Assembly: GCA_022822325.1 (NCBI GenBank) | Contig: JAJEBW010000047.1 | Span: 1 to 51,452, forward strand | Length of the DNA stretch: 51,452 nucleotides | Source: Gemmatimonadota bacterium | GTDB lineage: Bacteria > Gemmatimonadota > Gemmatimonadetes > Longimicrobiales > Gaopeijiaceae | Direction of reading: 5' to 3' | Shown: positions 1-8,163 of the stretch, piece after piece | Position numbering within the stretch: position 1 is the first letter of the stretch | Layout: each line of letters begins with the position of its first letter | Notes under the pieces: model-generated | Seen by the model: the letters and a program-made list of their open reading frames with translations, nothing else | Databases searched by the model: none | What the model was told of the DNA's origin: nothing | Made by a program: the position numbers and the translations under genes

Positions 1-108
1 AAGAACCGAGGCCCCAAACGCCTGCGTCACCAGCCCCTCCTTCCACCGGCCGTACACCTCCTCGAATCGCTCCTCCCCCGTCCTGCCCTCCAACTTCGTC
101 CGGCTCAT
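1..108 (-). CDS. Transposase N-terminus (partial, ISNCY-like)
   Basis: Thirty-six codons are visible. The ATG is at 106-108 and sits behind the purine-rich ribosome binding site GGAGGAGGAG at 111-120. The peptide begins MSRTKLEGRTGEERFEEVYG and continues with a WKEGLVTQ stretch. From memory this resembles the first helix of helix-turn-helix transposases in which that stretch is followed by an EEAA.LLG helix. Here the sequence departs from the expected helix after VTQ (it reads AFGASVL), so the element may be divergent or damaged. No catalytic residues are visible in the window. Confidence 0.5.
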   Translation of the reverse strand, partial: MSRTKLEGRTGEERFEEVYGRWKEGLVTQAFGASVL

Positions 109-132
109 CGCTCCTCCTCCGTGAGTGTCTCG

Positions 133-172
133 AACCGGACAGATTACTCACTTCCAAAAACCGGACAGATTA
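133..172. repeat. Pair of 14-bp direct repeats at the IS end
   Basis: AACCGGACAGATTA occurs twice, at 133-146 and 159-172, with a 26-bp period. On the transposase strand these read TAATCTGTCCGGTT. Their position just upstream of the transposase start suggests terminal transposase-binding repeats. A degraded third copy (CCGAACAGCT) may lie at 179-188. Confidence 0.6.
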
Positions 173-910
173 TGTGCTCCGAACAGCTGCCTCCCCAAGG
201 AAGCACAGGTTTCCGGGAATTTCCGGCCCGGCGGCTGATCGCGTCGGTGACCGATTGCGCGTTTGCGAGGGCCCCATCCTACCGCATCCGGAAGCTCGGT
301 GGCGGTGGAGCGGCGTCATCATCGGGGAGATGCGCGTTCGCGTCGGAGATCCGGTGTCTGGTGGTCGAACGCCTGGGACGAGAGCACCCGACTTCCCCTG
401 CCGAGGCTTCGCCGCCGATTGGCCCGTTCAGGTCGATCAGACACTACCGTGACGTGATCCGGCGGGAAGCCACGGCCTGCTTCAAGGCGAGCTTCGGAGG
501 CGGATGGGACAAGCGCAGTAACGGCGATGGGTCATTTCTTCCAACAGGTGAGGGTTTGGATCCGGTACCCCCGTGATGTCCCTCACTCCACGCTGCTGCA
601 GCTCGCCACGATGCGCGCACGGATCCACTCGTCCACCTTTCCCCCTCGATCCAGCCGACCGCGCGAGCGCCCAGCGAGATCAATCTGGAAACCGATGCCG
701 AACGACGAACGAACCGGCGCGTCCTGTGGTCCGGTTTCCCTGCCCGGCGGATGGCGCTCTTCGTCCGAAGTTCCGCCATTCTCCGATTGGCCGGTTGCCA
801 TGCCCGGGCGCATGGCGTGGCAAACGGGTGCTAGTCTATTGTGAGAGAATCATCGTCCACCATGAAGGGATCATCCATCGCGAAGGATCCCATCCACTCC
901 GAAGAGGCGG
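173..910. other. Stretch without a recognisable gene
   Basis: About 740 bp separate the IS end from the redox operon. Open frames exist on both strands (for example 583-813 on the minus strand), but none has a good ribosome binding site or a recognisable domain, and they overlap each other in several frames, as expected in GC-rich DNA. No tRNA cloverleaf was seen. The only structured element noticed is the dyad at 795-823. The segment may be decayed DNA between the IS and the operon. Confidence 0.5.
795..823. promoter_or_regulatory. Imperfect 10-9-10 palindrome upstream of the redox operon
   Basis: TTGCCATGCC (795-804) is followed, after a 9-bp loop, by GGCGTGGCAA (814-823); the arms match at 9 of 10 positions. 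A -10-like TAGTCTATT lies just downstream at 832-840, before the first gene of the operon at 911. This would suit a dimeric regulator operator overlapping the -35 region, or an RNA hairpin. No regulator is encoded nearby, so the role is inferred from position only. Confidence 0.3.
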
Positions 911-2608
911 GTGCGACGCGCCGCGACCGCGTCCGAGTCATTCCGCACCCCCGACCCGACCGACCGAGGCCAAGTCATCCACGTGTCCGCTGAATCCGAC
1001 GCCGCTCCTTCCACCGTCCGCCGCCCCACCTGGGCCAAGGTCGTCGACCAGACCCGCTGCATTGGCTGTCACGCCTGCACGACCGCCTGCAAGTCCGAGA
1101 ACGAAGTCCCCCTCTCGGTCACCCGCACCTACGTCAAGTACGTCGATACCGGCGCCTTTCCGCAGGCCCGGCGTTCCTTCCAGGTCACTCGCTGCAACCA
1201 GTGCGAGTCGGCGCCCTGCGTGACCGCCTGCCCGACCTCCGCGATGTACCGGCGTCCCGATGGAATCGTCGATTTCGACAAGAGCGCCTGCATCGGCTGC
1301 AAGGCCTGCATCGCCGCCTGTCCGTACGACGCGATCTTCATCAATCCCGAGGACCATTCGGCCGAAAAGTGCAACTTCTGCGCGCACCGGCTGGACATCG
1401 GGCTGGAGCCGGCCTGCGTGGTGGTCTGCCCGACCGAGGCGCTCCTGGTGGGGGACATGACCGATCCTTCGTCGCAGGTGGCCCGAATCGTGAATCGAGA
1501 TCCGGTTGCGGTGCGGCGGCCCGAGAAGGAGACGCGTCCGAAGCTCTACTACAAGGGCGCCGACCAGGCAACGCTCGATCCGCTCGCGGCGGCGCGACCC
1601 GAAGGCGGGCTCTTCATGTGGAGCGAACAGGGAGAGGGGAAGCGAGTGGTGACTTCGGGGCATCCGGGGCCGCGCAACTCCTCGGCGGCCGCGCTGCTCA
1701 GCTACGACATTCCGCACCGCGCGCCCTGGGACTTCCGGGTTTCGCTCTACACCTGGACCAAGTCGATCGCCGCGGGGTCGTATCTCGTTCCGCTGCTTTT
1801 GCTTGCGACGGGCGCGATCACTCCCGCGAATCCGCTCTGGGTGTGGGCCGCACCGATCCTGGGCACCGTCTTCCTGGCGCTGACCGGGGCGATCCTGATC
1901 TGGGACCTGGAGCATCCCGCGCGCTTCCACCTCATCTTTCGGCGTCCGCAGTGGCGGAGCTGGCTGGTGCGGGGCGGCTTCATCATCGGGGGCTACGGAG
2001 CGGCGCTGGCGGTCCACCTCGCGCTGGCGGCCGGGGGCGCCTCGCCGCCGCTCTGGCTCGGTGGCGTCGGCGGCGCCCTTGCGGTCCTCACGGCGATCTA
2101 CACCGCATTCCTCTTCGGGCAGGCCAAGGCGCGCGACATGTGGCAGAATCCGCTCTTGCCGGTGCATTTTCTGGTGCAGGCGCTGGTCGCGGGGGGCGCG
2201 GCGATCTTTCTGGCCGCGGGGATCGGGCCGCTGGTCATCCCGGATCCGCCGCCCGGCGCCGTTGCGCTTCCTCCTTCGCTTCCCGGCGTCTCGCCGGGAG
2301 ACGCCGCCGGTTCCGCTCTCGTCCTCTTCGCCCTGGCCAGCCTCGCCCACGCTCTTATGATCCTCGGGGAGATCCTCATGCCACCGCCCACGGCGCACGC
2401 GCGTCTCGCCGAACGCGAACTGACCCACGGTCGCTACCGCCACTGGTTCCGCATCGGACTCCTCGGGGCTCTGGTCGGCGCGGCCGCTCCCTGGTTTGCC
2501 GGCGCCGCTCCGGGACTCGCCCTCCCGGCCGTCGCCACCGGCCTCCTTGCGCTGCTCGCCTGGGAGCACGCGCATGTTCAGGCGGGACAGTCGGTGCCTC
2601 TCGCATGA
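911..2608 (+). CDS. Fused four-cluster Fe-S / NrfD-type membrane subunit
   Basis: This would be the electron-transfer and membrane-anchor part of a molybdoenzyme complex. Residues about 45-205 carry four cysteine clusters (CIGCHACTTAC, CNQCESAPCVTAC, CIGCKACIAAC and CNFC with a later CVVVC), as in DmsB/PsrB proteins with four [4Fe-4S] centres. Residues about 270-565 form roughly eight hydrophobic segments of the NrfD/PsrC family and end in the usual WEHAHVQAGQSVPLA tail. The two functions are usually separate proteins, so this is a natural B-C fusion. It would pass electrons between the catalytic subunit and quinone. The start is uncertain: GTG at 911 gives a 40-residue unconserved leader, and GTG at 983 is equally possible. 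The stop overlaps the next start (ATGA, 2605-2608). Confidence 0.85.
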   Translation: MRRAATASESFRTPDPTDRGQVIHVSAESDAAPSTVRRPTWAKVVDQTRCIGCHACTTACKSENEVPLSVTRTYVKYVDTGAFPQARRSFQVTRCNQCESAPCVTACPTSAMYRRPDGIVDFDKSACIGCKACIAACPYDAIFINPEDHSAEKCNFCAHRLDIGLEPACVVVCPTEALLVGDMTDPSSQVARIVNRDPVAVRRPEKETRPKLYYKGADQATLDPLAAARPEGGLFMWSEQGEGKRVVTSGHPGPRNSSAAALLSYDIPHRAPWDFRVSLYTWTKSIAAGSYLVPLLLLATGAITPANPLWVWAAPILGTVFLALTGAILIWDLEHPARFHLIFRRPQWRSWLVRGGFIIGGYGAALAVHLALAAGGASPPLWLGGVGGALAVLTAIYTAFLFGQAKARDMWQNPLLPVHFLVQALVAGGAAIFLAAGIGPLVIPDPPPGAVALPPSLPGVSPGDAAGSALVLFALASLAHALMILGEILMPPPTAHARLAERELTHGRYRHWFRIGLLGALVGAAAPWFAGAAPGLALPAVATGLLALLAWEHAHVQAGQSVPLA

Positions 2609-5600
2609 GCGGGGAAGACGGCGGCCGGCCGCGCGCGTCGATCGACGAACTCGAGGGTCGCGTCTCGGCCGCCCGAGCCGAAACCGAGGCCCGCGGCGAG
2701 ACCTTCTATCCGGGCGCTAGCCGCGTCCACCTGGCCGCATTTCCCCCGAAGGAACGCTGGAGCGACTGGGTGGAGCTGGACTCGAAGGCGTGGCCGGAGA
2801 GGGTCGAGCGGCGCTTCATGCTGGTTCCGACGACCTGCTTCAACTGCGAATCGGCCTGCGGGCTGCTGGCCTACGTGGACCGCGAAACGCTCCAGGTCCG
2901 CAAGTTCGAGGGCAATCCCGAGCACCCCGGTTCGCGTGGCCGAAACTGCGCGAAGGGACCGGCGACCGTCACGCAGCTCACCGACCCGGACCGGATCCTG
3001 ACGCCGTTGAAGCGGGTGGGGGAGCGGGGGGAGGGGAAGTGGGAACCGGTGGACTGGGACGAGGCGCTCGACGAGATCGCCGCGCGGATCCGAACGGCGA
3101 TGGACGAAGGGCGCCACCGCGAGATCATGTACCATGTCGGCCGCCCCGGCGAGGACGGCTTCACCGAACGAATGCTGGCGGCCTGGGGCGTCGACGGCCA
3201 CAACTCGCACACAAACATCTGTTCCTCGGGTGCGCGGGCGGGCTACCACCTCTGGATGGGGATGGACCGGCCCAGCCCCGATCACGAGAACGCGCGCGTC
3301 ATTCTCCTGGTGAGCAGCCACCTGGAGGCGGGTCACTACTTCAATCCCCACGCGCAGCGGGTCATGGAGGGGAAGCGGCGCGGCGCAAAGCTGATCGTCT
3401 TCGACACGCGGCTCTCGAATACCGCCACCCACGCCGACCACTGGCTGTCGACCTGGCCGGGCTCCGAAGCCGCGGTGCTGCTGGCGATCGCCAATCACCT
3501 GATCCGGACCGGCCGCTACAATGCGGACTTTGTCCGGCGGTGGTGGAACTGGCGCGAGTTCCTGGAGAACCGGTCGCCCGGGGACGCTCCCCCCGACGAT
3601 GCCGGTTCGCGAGGCGCCGATCCGACGACCTCGCCGCCGGGCCATGTCCGCAGCGAAGACGCGGTCCCGGAGACGGCCGCGCCCGACGATTCCCGGCCGG
3701 ACGAATCCGCCTCCTTCGAGCGGTTCCAGCGCGCGCTCGCTTCCCAGTATTCCCGCTTCACATTCGACTTTGCGGCCGCCGAGAGCGGAGTCCCCGCCGA
3801 GACGATCGCCGAGGTGGCCGAGATCGTCGCCGGCGCCGGAGCGCGACTCTCCACTCACAACTGGCGCAGCGCGGCCGCGGGCAATCTCGGGGGCTGGCAG
3901 GTTGCGCGCGCGCTCTTCCTGCTGAATGCGCTGACCGGTTCGATCGCGGTTCCCGGCGGCACCTATCCCAACGCCTGGAACAAGTTCGTGCCGCGTCCGA
4001 TTCACATGCCGCCGCGTCATCCGGAGCAGTGGAACGAGCTGAGCTGGCCCGCCGACTACCCGCTGAGCCTGATGGAGATGTCCTTCCTTCTGCCGCACCT
4101 GACGGCGGAGCGAAATGGGCGCCTGGATGTGTATTTCACCCGGGTCTACAACCCCGTCTGGACCAATCCCGACGGCTTCTCCTGGATCGAGATGCTGACC
4201 GATCCCGAGCGCATTGGGCTTCATGTCGCGCTGACGCCCACCTGGAACGAAACCGCCTTTCTGGCCGACTACGTGCTGCCGATGGGCCACTCGTCGGAGC
4301 GCCACGATCTGACCAGCTACGAGCAGTACGACGGCCTCTGGATCGGATTTCGGCAGCCGGTGCTGCGGGCGGCGCGCGAACGTCTGGGGGAGAAGGTGGG
4401 GTCGACGCGCGAGGTCAATCCGGGCGAGGTCTGGGAGGAAAACGAGTTCTGGATCGAGCTGACCTGGAGGATCGATCCCGATGGCAGCCGCGGTATCCGG
4501 CGCTTCTTCGAGTCGCGCGAACGGCCCGGCGAGAAGCTGACCGTGGACGAATACTACGGTTGGATCTTTGCGAATTCGGTGCCGGGACTGCCGGAGAGGG
4601 CGGCGGAGGAGGGGCTGTCGCCGCTGGACTACATGCGACGCTACGGGGCCTTCGAGATCGGGGGTTCGGTGGGATCCCGCCACGAGGAACGGGTGCCGGA
4701 GGCCGAGCTGGAGGATTGGGTGGTGGACGGGGGGGGACGGGTCTTCACGCGGGCCGGGGCGCCGCCGTCGCCGAATGTGGTGCCGATGCCGCCGCTGGAT
4801 GGGGACGAGGAGGGGCGGCGGAGGGTGGGGGTGGAGGTGGACGGGGCGCTGAGACGGGGATTCCCAACGCCGTCGGGACGGCTGGAATTCTGGTCGCGAA
4901 CGCTGGCCGACTGGGGATGGCCGGAGATGGCGGTTCCGGGATACGCGCCCAGCCATGTCCACCGCGAACGCCTGGGCTCTGGCCGGATGTGTCTGATCTC
5001 GACATTCCGCCTGCCCGTTCAGATTCACACGCGCAGCGCCAACGCCAAGTGGCTCAACGAGATCGCGCATACCAACCCGCTCTGGCTGCACCCCCGCGAC
5101 GCGGCCCGGATCGGGGTGCGCACCGGTGACCTGGTTCGCGTCGAGACTCAAATCGGGCACTTCGTGGTGAAGGCGTGGGTGACGGAGGGGATTCATCCGG
5201 GGGTCGTGGCCTGCTCGCATCACATGGGGCGGTGGAAGACGGGGGATGGACCGCGCCAGGCGATGGCGACCGTCGCGCTGAACCGCGAGGGCACCGACTG
5301 GGAGATGAAGCGGAAGTCGGGCACGGGTCCCTTCTCTTCGCCCGACGGCGACACCGCGCGCATCTGGTGGACCGATGTGGGCGTTCACCAGAACATGACC
5401 TTTCCCGTTCAGCCCGACCCGGTCTCGGGGGCGCACTGCTGGCACCAGGCGGTGCGGGTGGTTCCCGCGCGCTCCGGCGACCGGTACGGCGACATCGTGG
5501 TGGACACCGCCAGGTCGCGCGAAGCCTTCCGGCGGTGGCTCGAACTTGCCCGGCCCGCCCGCCGACACTCGCCGGACGGCACCCGGCGGCCCTGGTGGCT

Positions 5601-5673
5601 GCTTCGCCCCGTTCGCCCGGTCCGCGACGCCTACGCCCTGTCATGGAACTCCTCCGGGCCCTCGGATCGCTGA
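2605..5673 (+). CDS. Molybdopterin (bis-MGD) oxidoreductase catalytic subunit
   Basis: A 1022-aa member of the DMSO-reductase superfamily. A [4Fe-4S] site is formed by Cys78, Cys81, Cys85 and Cys115 (CFNCESAC and RNCAKG). The cofactor-binding domains follow, and the C-terminal molydopterin dinucleotide-binding domain includes SANAKWLNEI and the HPRDAARIG region. Cys206 in NICSSGAR lies where many family members place the Mo-ligating residue. No twin-arginine signal is visible at the N-terminus, so the subunit probably works on the cytoplasmic side, as sulfite-oxidising SoeA does. Residues about 322-372 are a Pro/Asp-rich insertion. It overlaps the Fe-S/NrfD gene by 4 bp and the chaperone gene by 31 bp. 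The substrate cannot be read from sequence; sulfite or another sulfur oxyanion is an inference from the SulP neighbour. Confidence 0.85.
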   Translation: MSGEDGGRPRASIDELEGRVSAARAETEARGETFYPGASRVHLAAFPPKERWSDWVELDSKAWPERVERRFMLVPTTCFNCESACGLLAYVDRETLQVRKFEGNPEHPGSRGRNCAKGPATVTQLTDPDRILTPLKRVGERGEGKWEPVDWDEALDEIAARIRTAMDEGRHREIMYHVGRPGEDGFTERMLAAWGVDGHNSHTNICSSGARAGYHLWMGMDRPSPDHENARVILLVSSHLEAGHYFNPHAQRVMEGKRRGAKLIVFDTRLSNTATHADHWLSTWPGSEAAVLLAIANHLIRTGRYNADFVRRWWNWREFLENRSPGDAPPDDAGSRGADPTTSPPGHVRSEDAVPETAAPDDSRPDESASFERFQRALASQYSRFTFDFAAAESGVPAETIAEVAEIVAGAGARLSTHNWRSAAAGNLGGWQVARALFLLNALTGSIAVPGGTYPNAWNKFVPRPIHMPPRHPEQWNELSWPADYPLSLMEMSFLLPHLTAERNGRLDVYFTRVYNPVWTNPDGFSWIEMLTDPERIGLHVALTPTWNETAFLADYVLPMGHSSERHDLTSYEQYDGLWIGFRQPVLRAARERLGEKVGSTREVNPGEVWEENEFWIELTWRIDPDGSRGIRRFFESRERPGEKLTVDEYYGWIFANSVPGLPERAAEEGLSPLDYMRRYGAFEIGGSVGSRHEERVPEAELEDWVVDGGGRVFTRAGAPPSPNVVPMPPLDGDEEGRRRVGVEVDGALRRGFPTPSGRLEFWSRTLADWGWPEMAVPGYAPSHVHRERLGSGRMCLISTFRLPVQIHTRSANAKWLNEIAHTNPLWLHPRDAARIGVRTGDLVRVETQIGHFVVKAWVTEGIHPGVVACSHHMGRWKTGDGPRQAMATVALNREGTDWEMKRKSGTGPFSSPDGDTARIWWTDVGVHQNMTFPVQPDPVSGAHCWHQAVRVVPARSGDRYGDIVVDTARSREAFRRWLELARPARRHSPDGTRRPWWLLRPVRPVRDAYALSWNSSGPSDR

Positions 5674-6533
5674 TCGAGAGGCCGACGCCCGAACACCGGA
5701 GGATCGCGGCCGCGCTCGGGTTGCCGACGCCTCCGGGGCACGCGGTGCATGGCGCGGTCGTTGACTTTCAGCGCTACCCGTGGGGGTCGGTGTACCTGGG
5801 CGCCGAAGGCATGATGGGCGGGGAGGCGCGCGACCGGATCGCGGGCTTTCGGCGCGCACTGGGAATGGGGGGGGAAGGCGAGGCCGACCACCTGGCCGCG
5901 CTGCTCGCGCTGGCGGCCGCGCTGGAGGGTCGGATCCGCCGGGAGACCGATCCGGCGCGCGCGGCGCTCCTGGGCGAGGCCCGCACGACGCTCTACTGGG
6001 AACATCTGTCGTCGTGGACGGGACTGTATCTCGCCTCCTTCGCGGGGTGCGGATCGCGCTTTCACGAGGCGTGGGCCGGGTTGCTGGGCGCCGCGCTCGC
6101 CCGGATCGAGGCCGGACTGGAGTTTCCCGCGCGGCTGCCCGCCGCCCTGCGCGAGGCGCCTCCGCTGGCCGATCCGCGCGCCGAGGGGGGAGCGGTCTTC
6201 CTGGCGTCGGTTCTGGCGCCCGCGCGTCTGGGGGCGATCGTGCTGCGCGACGATCTGGCGCGGTTTGCGGCCGGGGCCGGTCTTGCCTGCCGCGTCGGCG
6301 AGCGCCGCTATGTGCTGGAGTCGTTCCTGGCGCAGGATCCGGGGGCGACCTTGCGATGGCTGGCGGAGCATGTGGCCGGATGGGGCGCGCGGATGGGGGG
6401 GCGGGGCCCGGATCCGATCGCGCGGTGGTGGTCGCGGCGCGCGGCTCGGTCGGCGGGGCTCCTGGGCGAGTTGGCGGGCGCGGCCGCCGGTGGCCGCGAC
6501 AGGGTGGCCGCGGGCGCGGAGACGGGGCCGTGA
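5643..6533 (+). CDS. TorD/DmsD-family molybdoenzyme chaperone
   Basis: A 296-aa, mostly helical, Ala/Arg-rich protein. It has the TorD-type elements YPWGSVYLGAEGMMGGE followed by a helix and then EADHLAALLALAAALE, which corresponds to the family's PDH(L/I)..EL..L segment. Proteins of this family bind the apo-catalytic subunit and aid cofactor insertion and quality control. Translation starts at ATG 5643, inside the end of the catalytic gene (31-bp overlap), and its stop overlaps the GTG of the transporter gene. Dedicated synthesis beside its client is the normal arrangement. Proteins of this family are very divergent, so the call relies on motif plus context. Confidence 0.75.
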   Translation: MELLRALGSLIERPTPEHRRIAAALGLPTPPGHAVHGAVVDFQRYPWGSVYLGAEGMMGGEARDRIAGFRRALGMGGEGEADHLAALLALAAALEGRIRRETDPARAALLGEARTTLYWEHLSSWTGLYLASFAGCGSRFHEAWAGLLGAALARIEAGLEFPARLPAALREAPPLADPRAEGGAVFLASVLAPARLGAIVLRDDLARFAAGAGLACRVGERRYVLESFLAQDPGATLRWLAEHVAGWGARMGGRGPDPIARWWSRRAARSAGLLGELAGAAAGGRDRVAAGAETGP

Positions 6534-8074
6534 GGGGGCGGGGCGGGGCGGGGGGCGGGTGGCCGCAGCGGCGCGGCGTCTCGCGCGATGCGGTGGCCGG
6601 GCTGAGCGTCGCCCTCCTCATCATTCCCCAGAGCATGGCCTACGCCGAGCTGGCCGGGTTGCCGAGCGTACACGGACTCTATGCGTCGGCGGTTCCGCTG
6701 ATGGCCGCGGGCCTCCTGGCCTCCTGTCCCTATCTGCAGACCGGACCGGTGGCGCTCACCGCACTGCTCACCCATGGCGCGGTCGCCACCGTTGTGCCGG
6801 CGGGCAGTCCGGAGTATGTGGGGGCTGCCGCGCTCCTGGCGCTCCTGGTGGGGTTGGCGCGGATCGTCGTCGGGTTGGTGCAGGCGGGGAAGGTCACCTA
6901 CCTGATGTCGCAACCGGTTCTGCGGGGGTTCACCTCCGGGGCGGCGATCCTGATCCTTCTCTCCCAGTTCCCCTCGACCCTCGGCATAACCGGCGGTTCG
7001 GAGGAGGGTCTGGTTCGCAACACGATTCGGGTGCTCTCCAGTCCCGGTTCGTGGAGTCCGGCGGCCGCGATTCTGGCGGCGCTCACGGCGGCGGTCACCC
7101 TCCTGGCGCGCCGGATCCACCGCCTCTTCCCCGGGGCGCTGGTGGCGGTGGCGGGCGGCGTGCTCTTCTCCGTCCTCGTTGGCTACGGCGGTCCGGTCGT
7201 GGGCGAAATCCCCGGGTCGCTGCCTCCCTTCAGCCTGGCGTTGCCCTGGTCGCTGTTGCCGCAACTGGTCGTTCCCGCGGCGGTGATCGCGCTGGTGGGA
7301 TTCGCCGAGTCCACCGCAATCTCACGCAGCTTCGCCACCCGCGACCGCGTCGCCTGGAATCCGGACCGCGAGTTCGTCGCCCAGGGCGCGGCCAACCTGG
7401 CGTCGGGCGTCTTCGGCGGGTTCCCCGTCGATGGCTCCTTCTCGCGCAGCAGCCTCAACCACTTGTCCGGGGCCTGGTCGCGCTGGTCGGGCGTCGTGAC
7501 CGGTCTGGCCGTCCTCGTCTTCCTGCCCTTCGCGGGACTCCTCTCGGCGCTCCCGAAGGCCGTGCTCGCGGGGATCGTCATTGCGGCGGTGGCGGGACTG
7601 GTTCAGCCGCGTCTCATCGTCGGCGTCTGGAAGCTGTCGCGCATTCAGGCGCTGGTGGTCTGGTTCACCCTGGGAATGTGCCTCCTGCTGACACCGCGAA
7701 TCGAGCAGGCGCTGCTCCTCGGCATTCTTCTGTCGCTGGCGATTCATGTGTGGCGCGAGCGGCGTGCCGGATTCGACTCCCGGCGCGAGGGCTCGGTCCT
7801 GCACCTCGAGGTGACGGGGATTCTCTGGTTCGCGTCGGCTCCGCGGCTGGAGGAAGCGATCGTCGAAGAGTTGAACCGGAACGAAGGGGTGACGGAGGTC
7901 GTCCTGCGCCTGGATGGATTGGGTCGAATCGACCTTACCGGTGCGCTGGCGCTGAAGCGGATCGTGGACGCGGTCGGGGGCTCCGGTGTGCCGGCCACGC
8001 TGGCGGGGGTTCCGCCGCAGGCCCGCGAGCTGATCGACAATGTCTTCGGGTCGCTGCCGGGGGGATCGGAGTAG
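6530..8074 (+). CDS. SulP-family anion transporter with STAS domain
   Basis: 514 aa. It opens with the SulP signature AGLSVALLIIPQSMAYAELA, followed by about 10-12 membrane segments. A cytoplasmic STAS domain begins near residue 420 (SVLHLEVTGILWFASAPRLE) and runs to the C-terminus. SulP proteins move sulfate, bicarbonate or other anions. The GTG start (6530) overlaps the chaperone stop as GTGA, so the transporter is translationally coupled to the Mo-enzyme genes. That makes a shared substrate or product plausible, for example sulfate produced in the cytoplasm or an oxyanion being imported. The substrate itself is not determined by the sequence. Confidence 0.88.
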   Translation: MRGRGGAGGGWPQRRGVSRDAVAGLSVALLIIPQSMAYAELAGLPSVHGLYASAVPLMAAGLLASCPYLQTGPVALTALLTHGAVATVVPAGSPEYVGAAALLALLVGLARIVVGLVQAGKVTYLMSQPVLRGFTSGAAILILLSQFPSTLGITGGSEEGLVRNTIRVLSSPGSWSPAAAILAALTAAVTLLARRIHRLFPGALVAVAGGVLFSVLVGYGGPVVGEIPGSLPPFSLALPWSLLPQLVVPAAVIALVGFAESTAISRSFATRDRVAWNPDREFVAQGAANLASGVFGGFPVDGSFSRSSLNHLSGAWSRWSGVVTGLAVLVFLPFAGLLSALPKAVLAGIVIAAVAGLVQPRLIVGVWKLSRIQALVVWFTLGMCLLLTPRIEQALLLGILLSLAIHVWRERRAGFDSRREGSVLHLEVTGILWFASAPRLEEAIVEELNRNEGVTEVVLRLDGLGRIDLTGALALKRIVDAVGGSGVPATLAGVPPQARELIDNVFGSLPGGSE

Positions 8075-8163
8075 AGAATCGCCGGCCGGACCGCAACCAC
8101 GCGGATCGCTCCGCACCCGGATTCCTTGCTGGAAATGGGATTTGCGCCTGTGCCTCTGGTCGG

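Larger units (their letters stand above)
1..172 (-). mobile_element. 5' end of an insertion sequence, running off the left edge
   Basis: A transposase-like reading frame starts at 108 and reads off the left edge. It is preceded by a strong Shine-Dalgarno (111-120). Outside it lies a pair of 14-bp direct repeats (133-146 and 159-172) of the kind seen as repeated transposase-binding sites at some IS termini. The outer boundary is probably close to 172, but no target duplication can be seen because the other end is outside the window. The family assignment rests on the short transposase N-terminus only. Confidence 0.5.

Noticed and set aside
583..813. Possible small antitoxin-like gene on the minus strand in the left gap
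   Set aside because: The end of the peptide looked vaguely like a ribbon-helix-helix tail, but there is no ribosome binding site, no partner gene and no convincing motif.
938..2575. 545-codon minus-strand frame opposite the Fe-S/NrfD gene
   Set aside because: Highly charged low-complexity translation and no motif, while the plus strand has four Fe-S clusters and membrane helices.
2578..5568. Very long open frame on the minus strand (about 996 codons)
   Set aside because: It is antisense to the Mo catalytic gene; its translation is Arg/Pro/His-rich without any domain, as expected for a shadow frame in GC-rich DNA.
8101..8114. GCGGA-TCGC-TCCGC hairpin between the convergent SulP and GGT genes as a terminator
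   Set aside because: The stem is only 5 bp and there is no U-run on either strand.
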